Assembly (NCBI GenBank): GCA_021817875.1
Contig: JAKAFQ010000024.1
Location: 1 to 16,990 of the forward strand
Direction: 5' to 3'
DNA from: Pseudomonadota bacterium
GTDB taxonomy: Bacteria > Pseudomonadota > Gammaproteobacteria > Steroidobacterales > Steroidobacteraceae
Length of the DNA: 16,990 nucleotides
Shown here: in pieces, positions 9,825 to 16,990 of the stretch
Numbering within the stretch: the stretch's first letter is position 1
How the letters are laid out: every line of letters begins with the position of its first letter
Position numbers and translations under genes: made by a program
The notes under the pieces: generated by a model
What the model was told of the DNA's origin: nothing
The model's input: the letters and a program-made list of their open reading frames with translations, nothing else
The model's database searches: none

Positions 9825-11492
9825 TCACGCGGCCCCGGCGCTTCCGATGAGTTCGTTGATCAGCCGCAACAGCTGCTCGGCCTCGACCGGCTTGCTGACG
9901 ATCCGCATGTGCCGGTCCGGCACGACGCCCCTGATCGCGGGCGATGTGTCGCCGGAGACGAGGATGACGTTGAGCTGCCGTCCGAACTTGCCGCGCAGCG
10001 CGGCGATCACGTCCAGTCCCGTCTGCGGGCACTCGAGATGAAAGTCGCTGATGACGATTTCGGGAGCACCATGAACGTCCACCTGCTCGAGCGCCTCGTC
10101 AGGGGTCGCCGCGGTTGCCACCCTGTAGTCGGTCGACTCGAGCAGCAGACGCGTCGCCTCGCGCACGCCCTTGTCGTCCTCCACCAGCAGGACGCGCCGG
10201 CCGCCGCCCGGTGTCTGCTGCGGCTGCGCGACCAGCGCTCCCGAGGGCGGACCGTTGATCGTGAGCGAAGCGCCGCCGAGCGGCAGCTCCAGCGTGAACA
10301 CCGATCCGTGACCGGGCTCCGAGCGGACATCAAGCCTCAGGTTCAGAAGCTTCACCAGCCGGTCCACGATGCTCAGGCCCAGCCCGAAGCCTGCGCGCGA
10401 ACGGTTGTGCGGCACTCCGACCTGGTAGAACTCGTCGAAGATGTGCGTCAGCTCATCGGCAGGAATGCCCACTCCGGTGTCAACCACCTGCAGGCGCAAC
10501 GCCCCCGCCGCTGGAAGGCAGCGCAGCGCCACGCGGCCCTCGCGGGTGTACTTGATGGCGTTTGAAAGGAGGTTACGAAGAATCTGCCCGACGAGCGACG
10601 GATCGCTGCGCACCCGTGCCTCGCAGACATCCACGCGGAATTCCAGGTGGCTGCCGGTGGCTTGCGTTTCAAACTCCTGACGCAGTTCCTCGATGAGATC
10701 CGCGATGCCGAATTCCGTGATCTCCGGCCGGATGGCGCCGGACTCGAGCTTGCTGATGTCAAGCAGTGCGTTGACCAACCGTGACGAGACGCTGATCGCG
10801 AGTTCCTGCTGGGTCAGAGCTTCAACGGCCACGGGATCGCGGACCATCCGGCGGAGGCTGCCATTGAGAAACGAAAGACTCTGCAACGGCTGGCGCAAGT
10901 CGTGGCTGGCCGTGGCCAGGAACCGGCCCTTGGCGCGATTCGCGCGCTCGGCACTCTCCAGTGCCCGCTGCGTGGCTTCCCGCGCGGCCTCCAGTTCGCA
11001 GGTGCGTTCCCGGACCCGGCGCTCGAGTTCATCATAGAGGCGCACATTCTCCATCGCGACCGCCGTGGCATCGACGAGCGCCTGAAGCAGTCGCACCTCG
11101 TCGTCCGACGCCTCGTGGCGCGTCGCCCAGTACACGCCGATCGCTCCCACCGGGTCGAGACTGCGGATCGGCATCATCACCAGACTCTTCACGAACGTCC
11201 GCCGGTAGAGGTCGGCCGGTATGCGGGCGTCGGCATAGACATCGGGGATCACGGCGGCCCGACGATGGGTCATGGCCCAGCCGCTGATGCAGATGTCCAT
11301 CGGGAAGCGCATGCCCTTCCACAGTGGCGAAATCGCATCCTCATCCGCGTAGTAGCATTGGTCCTGCTCGCGCAGCACGAACGTCGCGCCATCCGAGTTC
11401 GTCAGTCTGCGCGCCGCAGCCCGAACGATTTTCTGGATTCCGGACAGGCTTCTCGCGAACGCAAGTTCTTGTACGACGCTGATGAGGGCCAT
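9825..11492 (-). CDS. Hybrid sensor histidine kinase: GAF, HisKA, HATPase, receiver
   Basis: A 555-residue signalling protein with no membrane segments, so it should sense a cytoplasmic cue. Domains in order: GAF at about 10-150; a coiled-coil linker at 150-190; HisKA dimerisation/phosphoacceptor with His197 in FLATASHDLRQPLQSL; HATPase_c with N box LRNLLSNAIKYT (305-316), G1 box VDTGVGIP with Asp338, and G2 box GFGLGLS (368-374); then a receiver at about 432-550. The receiver has acidic pair Asp439/Asp440, phospho-acceptor Asp483 in VISDFHL, Ser513 in LVSGD and Lys534 in SKPV, so it should be active. There is no Hpt or DNA-binding domain, and no partner regulator gene nearby, so it is an orphan that must pass phosphate elsewhere or be self-contained. 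ATG 11492 begins at the GAF domain without a strong Shine-Dalgarno. The ligand is not predictable. Confidence 0.95.
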   Translation of the reverse strand: MALISVVQELAFARSLSGIQKIVRAAARRLTNSDGATFVLREQDQCYYADEDAISPLWKGMRFPMDICISGWAMTHRRAAVIPDVYADARIPADLYRRTFVKSLVMMPIRSLDPVGAIGVYWATRHEASDDEVRLLQALVDATAVAMENVRLYDELERRVRERTCELEAAREATQRALESAERANRAKGRFLATASHDLRQPLQSLSFLNGSLRRMVRDPVAVEALTQQELAISVSSRLVNALLDISKLESGAIRPEITEFGIADLIEELRQEFETQATGSHLEFRVDVCEARVRSDPSLVGQILRNLLSNAIKYTREGRVALRCLPAAGALRLQVVDTGVGIPADELTHIFDEFYQVGVPHNRSRAGFGLGLSIVDRLVKLLNLRLDVRSEPGHGSVFTLELPLGGASLTINGPPSGALVAQPQQTPGGGRRVLLVEDDKGVREATRLLLESTDYRVATAATPDEALEQVDVHGAPEIVISDFHLECPQTGLDVIAALRGKFGRQLNVILVSGDTSPAIRGVVPDRHMRIVSKPVEAEQLLRLINELIGSAGAA

Positions 11493-11951
11493 GAGCGGAG
11501 GGACCTGCCGTGTTGCTACCTGCGTCGCGCGAGAGCGTCTCGTATGGGCGGCTGCATGTTCGCCGCGATATCGGTGCGCGACAGCGTTGCCCGCAGTCCT
11601 AAGCTACTGTAACCCCGGCTGGCGGTCCAGTCCCGCCGCTTCGGCGATCGCAACGGAAACGGCGGACGCAGCACTCCGGACGCAGTCTGCCTCGGTTCGG
11701 CCTGCCGCATCGAAACACATCGCCCCCGGGGCATTTGCGGCTTGACTGAGTCTCAAATCATCTGCGCGTTCATCGACCAGGAGCTTGGCCGAAACAATGG
11801 TGGCGCGTGTCCGCGAATCGCACCGACGTTGCGTTGCCCGCATGTTCCTACCGGCCTCGGACCCTCTGGGCATCCGGCCGGTCCCGGACGCGCCCTGTCC
11901 GCTCATGCGCCGATGCACTCACCGGGGACAACGGCTGCCCGCGATGCCACG
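11493..11951. other. Gap of about 460 bases without a recognisable gene
   Basis: This contains the upstream region of the hybrid kinase and the downstream side of the OsmC-like gene. Open frames exist on both strands (for example minus 11604-11918 and plus from 11742), but they overlap each other, lack ribosome binding sites and resemble no family I know. I see no tRNA-like fold, repeat array or terminator with a T-run. Confidence 0.3.
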
Positions 11952-12383
11952 TCAGGCTTGGAGTTCCACCGTCCAGGCCACCGAGGCCTCGACAGTGAGC
12001 GACGAGCGAACACTGCAGTACTTGGTGACGGAAAGCTCCACCGCCCGCGTGGCCTTTTCAAGCGTCGCTCCAGGTGCCGTGATGCTGAAGTGCAGAATGG
12101 CCGAAGCCAGGCGGCGCGGCGCCGAATCCACGCGCTCTGCCTCGATGCGCACGTTGAGCGCCTCAACCGGCGTACGCTGCTTTTCGAGAATCGTCACCAC
12201 GTCCACCGAGGCGCAGGCGGCAATCGCCGCCAGCAGCATGTCGAACGGACTCGGCGCCGTCTGCGCATTGCCGTCGATGCGGACGGTGGGCCCTTGCACC
12301 CGGCCAGCTTCGAATGTCAGGCCACCGACCCATTGCACGTCGATCGGCGCGTGAGCGATGTGTTCCGAGGATGGCTTGGGCAT
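11952..12383 (-). CDS. OsmC/Ohr-family peroxiredoxin-like protein
   Basis: A 143-residue cytoplasmic protein of the OsmC/Ohr superfamily, whose characterised members reduce organic or hydrogen peroxides with a catalytic cysteine pair. The family block SPFDMLLAAIAACASVDVV carries the peroxidatic Cys57. The second cysteine is Cys123 in VTKYCSVRSSL. A central strand region with VEALNVRIEAERVD is also typical. Both cysteines are present, so the enzyme should be competent; the exact subfamily (OsmC, Ohr or YhfA-like) cannot be settled by eye. ATG 12383 is chosen because GGAG (plus-strand 12390-12393) is six bases upstream; a TTG five codons earlier is the alternative. It stands alone between the kinase upstream gap and the divergent DUF1345 gene. 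No OxyR- or OhrR-like site was recognised upstream. Confidence 0.9.
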   Translation of the reverse strand: MPKPSSEHIAHAPIDVQWVGGLTFEAGRVQGPTVRIDGNAQTAPSPFDMLLAAIAACASVDVVTILEKQRTPVEALNVRIEAERVDSAPRRLASAILHFSITAPGATLEKATRAVELSVTKYCSVRSSLTVEASVAWTVELQA

Positions 12384-12655
12384 TGACGGCTCCGGCAAGA
12401 ATTCCGACGTCAGGAATCCGGGGTGACCGCGACTCCAAACGGACCGGAGGCGAGGTCAGGCCTGCACGGACAGTTTAATCGATAATTCCATCCGCCGTGC
12501 GCGGCCCATTCGCGGCATCCGATCACGGCCGGCGCCGTCCGGTCGCGTCTCTCATGGTCAAATGGCTCTGCGCCGTGTATGGTTCCACGACACGTGACCG
12601 GCGGGTTCCCAGGAGGCGGGTCTTCCGGAGCGGCGTGGCCGCGCGTCACGGCTCG

Positions 12656-13337
12656 ATGACGACTTCCAGGCACAACCCGGCGCGGGAGCGTTCCGATCAA
12701 GTTCTTTGCGCAGCATCTGCGGTTTTGGATTGCGCTGACCGTCGGCGTTGCGGTTTTCTGCGTTCTTCCGCAGAGCTGGTCTTTCAGCATGCGCATCCTG
12801 GTCAGTTGGGACGGCGGCGTCACGCTTTTCCTGGCGATGATATACCTGTGGATGATGGGTCTCAGCGCCGAAGCGGTGCGGTCGCGGTACAGGGAGGAAG
12901 ACCCTTCCGGCCCCGTCATTCTGGTCGTGGTGATCGCGGCCTCGCTCCTGAGCGTCCTCGCCATCGTCGAGCCTCTTGCGACGATTCGCCACGTCGCGCA
13001 GCCGGAGCGGGTCTGGCGGGTGATTCTCGCGGCCCTGACGCTGATCGAGTCATGGCTGCTGGTTCCCACCATGTTTACCACGCACTACGCGGACCTGTTC
13101 TACAGCGCCCCGCTCGACAGCCGGCCGCTGCTGTTTCCACAGACCGCGATGCCGACATTTGTGGACTTTGCCTACTTCTCGTTCACCATTGCCGCGGCCT
13201 GCCAGACCGCGGATGTGTCCACGACCCAGACCTCCATGCGCCGTGTGGTGATCGTCCACGAAATCATCTCATTTGCGTTCAACGTTGCCATTCTCGGCTT
13301 CGCGATCAACATCACCGCCGGGCTTATCGCGAGCTAG
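12656..13337 (+). CDS. DUF1345 inner membrane protein, N-terminus apparently frameshifted
   Basis: A multi-pass membrane protein of unknown function. The intact frame from ATG 12789 gives 182 residues and contains the family blocks WDGGVTLFLAMIYLWMM, FTTHYADLFY, a DFAYFSFTIA segment, TSMRRVVIVHEIISFAFN and AINITAGLI. The frame continues to code sensibly upstream of 12789: FFAQHLRFWIALTVGVAVF is the expected first membrane segment. However, it reaches a TGA at 12657-12659 with no start codon. An ATG at 12656 opens the neighbouring frame (MTTSRHNPARERS), and switching frames around 12686-12693 would give about 227 residues, the usual length for DUF1345. The simplest reading is a one-base indel there, real or from sequencing. 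If it is real, translation from 12789 would yield a protein missing its first helix. Confidence 0.8.
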
Positions 13338-13440
13338 GCTGACGGTGCTTTGCGGATGATGCGGCGGCGACATCCTCGGCTCAAATGAACGCCCACGGCG
13401 GTAGCGGCGCGTCCGATCGCTGTCCGGGCGCTGGAGGCAG

Positions 13441-14250
13441 ATGTCCGACAGGACGGCCTGCCGGCCCGGCTTCCGTGGCCGGGATGACGTCGTGAGTACG
13501 GACCCGGTGAGCGCAGCAGCAACGACACCCGGGATAGTAGCGGTGCTGTTCTTCGCGACATTGGTCCGCTCGACCCTCGGTTTCGGCGAGGCATTGATCG
13601 CGGTGCCCCTGCTTGCTCTTTTCATCCCGATACAGGTGGCCGTTCCGATCGTCGTTTTGATCTCGGTCACCGTGGCCACCTTGGTTCTGATTCAGGACTG
13701 GCGGCACGTGCAGGTGCGCAGCGCCGGCTGGCTGGTCGCCTCGACGTTGATCGGGACACCGCTGGGTCTGCTGCTTCTGACGCGGGCACCCGCCGCAGTC
13801 GTCAAGGACTGCCTCGGCCTGGTTCTGGCCGGATTCGCCACGTACTCCCTGCTGTATCGGAAACGAGCGGTGCTCAACGACGACAGACTGGCGTGGCCGT
13901 TCGGTCTCAGCGCTGGAATGCTCGGCGGCGCCTACGGGATGAACGGGCCGCCGCTCGTGATGTATGGCATGCTGCGAGGGTGGTCGCCCCGGCACTTTCG
14001 CGCAACCCTGCAAGGCTGCTTCCTTCCCGCCAGCATGACATCCCTGGCCGGATACTGGCTGGCAGGCCTTTGGACAGTGGACGTGACGCGTTATTATCTG
14101 CTGTCGCTGCCCGGCGTGCTGCTGGCCACGTTTCTCGGCCACCTGATCCACGGCCGCATGGATGCGCGGTGGTTCCTGCGCTGCATGAATCTGGGGCTGC
14201 TGATCATTGCGGCCCTGCTGCTCGTACAGGGTCTGCGGAGTGCGACCTAG
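13441..14250 (+). CDS. TauE/SafE-family sulfite/anion exporter permease
   Basis: A 269-residue inner membrane protein with about eight hydrophobic segments in two similar halves. The first half has the family start FFATLVRSTLGFGEALIAVPLLALF. The second repeats the pattern at AGMLGGAYGMNGPPLVMYGMLRG with the glycine- and proline-rich G-x-x-GG-x-x-G-x-x-GPP turn typical of TauE/SafE. Characterised relatives export sulfite, sulfoacetate or other organic sulfur anions; the substrate here is not evident and no sulfur-metabolism gene is adjacent. ATG 13441 has GGAGG at 13433-13437, only three bases away. A GTG at 13492, just before the first helix, is a plausible alternative and would remove an arginine-rich tail. 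It lies 103 bases after the DUF1345 stop on the same strand, so the two could be co-transcribed. Confidence 0.9.
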   Translation: MSDRTACRPGFRGRDDVVSTDPVSAAATTPGIVAVLFFATLVRSTLGFGEALIAVPLLALFIPIQVAVPIVVLISVTVATLVLIQDWRHVQVRSAGWLVASTLIGTPLGLLLLTRAPAAVVKDCLGLVLAGFATYSLLYRKRAVLNDDRLAWPFGLSAGMLGGAYGMNGPPLVMYGMLRGWSPRHFRATLQGCFLPASMTSLAGYWLAGLWTVDVTRYYLLSLPGVLLATFLGHLIHGRMDARWFLRCMNLGLLIIAALLLVQGLRSAT

Positions 14251-14557
14251 GCTTCGGTACCCCAGGCGGCCGGAAGCCGGTCGGCGCGCCGCCGTTTGCG
14301 ACTCGGAAGGGAACACAGAATGGCGTTGAGCGGTTTGCGTCGAAAGGCAGCGATGTGACATCTGTGTATTCGAAAGGACGCGGGCGCCTGCGCGCGTCAG
14401 GCCCCGGCGTCTCGACGGTCGAACCGGCGCGGGCGCTCTGGCGCCGGCAAGCCGTGCCGAAAGGCCCGTTTGTAGAGGCCTATGGCGCCGGGCATCCGAC
14501 GGATCACTTCCTGGTCGCTGCTCGCTCGAAAGCACGCTGAGACTGTCGGGACTACCC
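14251..14557. other. Gap of about 300 bases without a confident gene
   Basis: The space between the TauE/SafE gene and the following methyltransferase. A minus-strand frame ending at 14397 and a plus-strand frame ending near 14540 are both open with moderate GC bias. They overlap each other, lack ribosome binding sites and match nothing I recognise. No clear promoter hexamers or terminator stand out. Confidence 0.3.
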
Positions 14558-15172
14558 GTGGGCATCTATTCAGGTTTCCTGTTACCACGGCTCTGCGATC
14601 TCGCGATGCGCAGCCACCGCTTCGTACCCTACCGGCAACGGGTGATCGCGGCTGCCGAGGGCCGGGTGCTCGAGATCGGCTCAGGCTCCGGCTTGAATCT
14701 GCCGTTCTATGGAGAGCGGGTGCGTGAGCTGCTCGCGCTCGAGCCGGATGCGCGCCTGATGAGCCTGGCGCGCGGCAGATCCCTCGCGGGCGCCGTGCCG
14801 TTCGCGTTCATCGAGGCTTCGGCGGAGAGGATTCCACTTGACAGTGGCAGCGTCGATACCGTGGTGACGACCTGGACGCTGTGCTCCATTCCGCATGCGC
14901 CCGCGGCACTCGAGGAGATGCGGCGGGTATTGCGCAGGGGCGGTCGGCTGCTGTTCGTGGAACACGGCGCGTCGCCCGACCCACGCGTCCACCGCTGGCA
15001 AGACCGGCTGACGCCGGCGTGGAAGCGGCTGAGCGGAGGCTGTCATCTGAATCGGCCGATTCGCCTCCTCATCGAGACCGGCGGCTTCCAGATCGATCGG
15101 TTGACGAGCGGCTACATGCCGGGGCCGAAGCCGCTCACGTTCATGTCCGAGGGAAGTGCGCGGCCGCGATAG
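14558..15172 (+). CDS. Class I SAM-dependent methyltransferase (METTL7-like)
   Basis: A 204-residue methyltransferase. It begins MGIYSGFLLPRLCDLAM, the usual N-terminus of this bacterial group, which supports the GTG start at 14558 despite a weak ribosome binding site. SAM motif I is VLEIGSGSGLNLPFY (37-51), the acidic ribose contact is Glu62 in ALEPDARL, and the motif II region reads VVTTWTLCSIPHAPAALEEM. Then come RVLRRGGRLLFVEHG and a C-terminal FQIDRL with GPKPLTFM. The group is related to eukaryotic METTL7 thiol methyltransferases and to phospholipid N-methyltransferases; the acceptor here is unknown. The gene is isolated: 307 bases follow the exporter and a convergent MFS gene lies downstream. 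Confidence 0.9.
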   Translation: MGIYSGFLLPRLCDLAMRSHRFVPYRQRVIAAAEGRVLEIGSGSGLNLPFYGERVRELLALEPDARLMSLARGRSLAGAVPFAFIEASAERIPLDSGSVDTVVTTWTLCSIPHAPAALEEMRRVLRRGGRLLFVEHGASPDPRVHRWQDRLTPAWKRLSGGCHLNRPIRLLIETGGFQIDRLTSGYMPGPKPLTFMSEGSARPR

Positions 15173-15330
15173 CGCCGCCGCGACCCTGCGGACACCGTGT
15201 TCGTGACATGAATCCGGTCCCTGCGGTCGGGCACGGGCGGCCCCAGCGTATGGTCATTCGTCCCGATACGACAGGATGCAGTTGAGTTGCGCAGTTGCCG
15301 ATGGGAATGCCCGGAGGCGAAGGCACCACG

Positions 15331-16593
15331 TTAGTCGCTTCCGACGCGCAGCAGAGCGAGAGCCCCTGCCGTCATGATCAGCCCGGCGAAGCCAAAGCCG
15401 AAAATCGGCGATAGCGCAGTCCACAGCAACCCCACCATGGCGCTGGAGACGAGTCTGGCCACGCCGTTCACCGTGCCCAGCGCTCCGTAGCTCATTGCCA
15501 GTCGCTCGGCCGGCACCAGTTCCGCCGTGACGGTGGGTTCGAGCGCTTCCTCGACGGCGACGTACAGCCCCGCGATGAAAAAGATCGCGGCAAGCAATGG
15601 CACGCTGCGCACCGAAAGCCAGAAGGCGAGTGCAGTGAACACGGCCGTGAGGGCGCCGAACACATAGCCGCCGACCAGGACGGGAACGTGGCCGAGTCGA
15701 TCCGCCATGGCGCCGACCGGGTAGGACAACACGACCTGCACCACATTGCGCCCGACATAAAGCAAGCCGGCAACCTCGGCGGCTTTCATCAGGCCCAGAG
15801 AGGGTGCGAGCAGGCGGGTTGCGGCCAGGATCAGCAGTGTGGGGGAGCAATCACCCATCCCGAACAGCCCGACCGCTGCGAGATAGCGCTTGCAGCGTGC
15901 GGGCAGATCCGCCAGCGAGTCGAAAAACTGCAGCTGCGGATTTGGCGAATGCCGCGGATCTCGCACCAGCGTCAGAAACGCAAGCACTGCCAGCACACCC
16001 GGCACCACCGACAGCCAGAGCACCAGCCGGAACGGCGCCGCAGCGGCGCCCCAGTGCAGCCGCTGCGCCCACCCCAACAGCATGACACCCGCAAGCGGGC
16101 CGAGTACTGCGCCGACGGTGTCGGCTGCCCGGTGAAAACCGAACGCCCGGCCCTTGGATTGCGGTGTCACGGCCTGGATGACGATCGCATCGCGCAACGG
16201 TCCACGCAGACCCTTGCCAAACCAGGACACGGCCCGGCCGAGCAAGAGCAGCGGCCACCCGGCCGCCAGAGCGATCAGAACCTGCCCGAGCGGCGTCAGG
16301 CCGTAGCCAACCAGCACCAGCAGTTTACGGTGACCCAGCTTGTCGGCCACGTAGCCAGACAGCATCCTGGTGAGACTCGCCACCGCGTCGGCGATGCCCT
16401 CGACGGTGCCCAGGACGCTGGCCGGCAGGCCCAGCACGGCAAGCAGGCCGGGCAGCATCACGGTCGTCGTCTCGTAGCAAAAGTCGCCCAATGCGCTGGT
16501 CAAGCCGGCGCCGGCAACGGTGCGATTGAGCCATCGTCCGGGACCAGGCGGTGCTGCGGCCACTGAGCCGTGTTCGTCGAGCCTGCCGGTCAT
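15331..16593 (-). CDS. MFS permease (MFS_1)
   Basis: An inner membrane transporter of about 420 residues with about 12 hydrophobic segments. Major-facilitator motif A appears after the second helix as SGYVADKLGHRKLLVL and again in the second half as GAMADRLGHVPVLVGG. The fourth-helix region SWFGKGLRGPLRDAIV is typical of a proteobacterial MFS group often annotated as drug or metabolite efflux, but substrate cannot be inferred. ATG 16593 is preferred as the start; a GTG at 16668 would add 25 mostly proline- and threonine-rich residues. Neither start has a clear Shine-Dalgarno. It is convergent with the methyltransferase ending at 15172 and divergent from the flavodoxin-family gene at 16920. 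Confidence 0.9.
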   Translation of the reverse strand: MTGRLDEHGSVAAAPPGPGRWLNRTVAGAGLTSALGDFCYETTTVMLPGLLAVLGLPASVLGTVEGIADAVASLTRMLSGYVADKLGHRKLLVLVGYGLTPLGQVLIALAAGWPLLLLGRAVSWFGKGLRGPLRDAIVIQAVTPQSKGRAFGFHRAADTVGAVLGPLAGVMLLGWAQRLHWGAAAAPFRLVLWLSVVPGVLAVLAFLTLVRDPRHSPNPQLQFFDSLADLPARCKRYLAAVGLFGMGDCSPTLLILAATRLLAPSLGLMKAAEVAGLLYVGRNVVQVVLSYPVGAMADRLGHVPVLVGGYVFGALTAVFTALAFWLSVRSVPLLAAIFFIAGLYVAVEEALEPTVTAELVPAERLAMSYGALGTVNGVARLVSSAMVGLLWTALSPIFGFGFAGLIMTAGALALLRVGSD

Positions 16594-16847
16594 GTTCGTG
16601 GTCTTTGCTGCCCCTGCGGTCGAATCGGGTGTCGGGACCACTGGTTCCGTCGGGCTCGCGAGGCGCACACGCTCGAGGGCGCGTGCGGTTGCCGGCGGGA
16701 GAGCCTACCATCCGGACATTCTGTTGTGCAGCGTCTGTCGTCGGTGAGCCCATTCCAGGCACGCCGCGACCAGGACCGCGTGCGATGCGCTCACGACTGA
16801 AGGGGCGAGCTTGCGGCCTTTGCCGCTCGAGACGCGCCTGCCGCGCG

Positions 16848-16856
16848 TGATATAAA
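16848..16856 (+). promoter_or_regulatory. Extended -10 promoter for the flavodoxin-family gene
   Basis: TGA followed by TATAAA gives an extended -10 element (TGnTATAAT consensus, one mismatch). It stands out in a very GC-rich region and lies about 65 bases before ATG 16920. No good -35 is present at 17 bases, which extended -10 promoters can do without. Confidence 0.45.
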
Positions 16857-16919
16857 TCGCAGACTCTGGCCGGGATACTGTCCAGGCACTGCCGCTTCGC
16901 CGGACGCGGCCGCACGTTC

Positions 16920-16990
16920 ATGAAGACACTGCTGATCGTCTATCATTCCGTTACGGGCGGTGCGCGCCAGATGGCGCACGCGGCCGCATC
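16920..16990 (+). CDS. Flavodoxin-family (FMN-binding) protein, 5' end only
   Basis: Translation from ATG 16920 to the window edge gives 23 complete residues: MKTLLIVYHSVTGGARQM and a short alanine-rich tail. A hydrophobic first strand followed by H-S-x-T-G-G-x-R-Q-M is the FMN phosphate-binding loop of flavodoxin and NADPH-dependent FMN reductase-like proteins. These carry electrons or reduce quinones and flavins in the cytoplasm. The 3' part is outside the window, so subfamily and length are unknown. No strong Shine-Dalgarno is visible; an extended -10 lies upstream. Confidence 0.7.
   Translation, partial: MKTLLIVYHSVTGGARQMAHAAA

Noticed and set aside
9618..10565. 315-codon plus-strand frame
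   Set aside because: Antisense to the receiver and ATPase part of the hybrid kinase; arginine-rich, no motif.
14397..14588. 63-codon minus-strand frame
   Set aside because: Overlaps the start of the METTL7-like gene; no ribosome binding site and no recognisable family.

Overview
The window is GC-rich and has mostly short, independently oriented bacterial transcription units. The gene set (KatG catalase-peroxidase, OsmC-like peroxidase, YidH/DUF202, DUF1345, TauE/SafE, an orphan hybrid histidine kinase) and an OxyR-type operator suggest a proteobacterium, perhaps a gamma- or betaproteobacterium. No rRNA, tRNA or other marker gene is present, so this is an inference from gene content only. No insertion sequence, integrase or CRISPR array was seen.

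Layout. 1-2260 is a damaged region. It holds a short minus-strand reading frame with strongly GC-biased third positions (265-491), then a surface/secreted-type protein with two TIG/IPT domains and a PQQ-like beta-propeller. That gene lacks a visible signal peptide, carries a one-base frameshift near 1701 and loses its C-terminal end near 2100. 2281-3855 has a membrane-anchored Methyltransf_24-type methyltransferase and a small DUF202 membrane protein. 3988-4479 (minus) is the decayed remnant of an Asp/Glu/hydantoin racemase. 4662-6999 is katG with a recognisable OxyR site and sigma70-type promoter. 7214-8581 (minus) is a BT1/folate-biopterin-type MFS transporter convergent with katG. 9005-9634 (minus) is a second class I methyltransferase, and 9825-11492 (minus) is a soluble GAF-HisKA-HATPase-REC hybrid kinase. 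11952-12383 (minus) is an OsmC/Ohr-family protein. 12656-13337 is a DUF1345 membrane protein whose N-terminus appears frameshifted. 13441-14250 is a TauE/SafE exporter, 14558-15172 a third methyltransferase, and 15331-16593 (minus) an MFS permease. From 16920 a flavodoxin-family gene begins behind a good extended -10 promoter and runs off the window.

How the genes relate. The clearest common theme is peroxide and redox defence: katG under a probable OxyR operator, an OsmC-like thiol peroxidase, and a flavodoxin-fold protein at the edge. The rest are membrane transporters and methyltransferases without a shared pathway that I can identify. Three reading frames are disrupted (TIG/propeller, racemase, DUF1345) and three gaps exceed 300 bases, so this looks like an accessory or decaying stretch, or an assembly with some indel errors. 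I did not find a convincing new multi-gene system. The most specific new-looking signal is the regulatory element upstream of katG.
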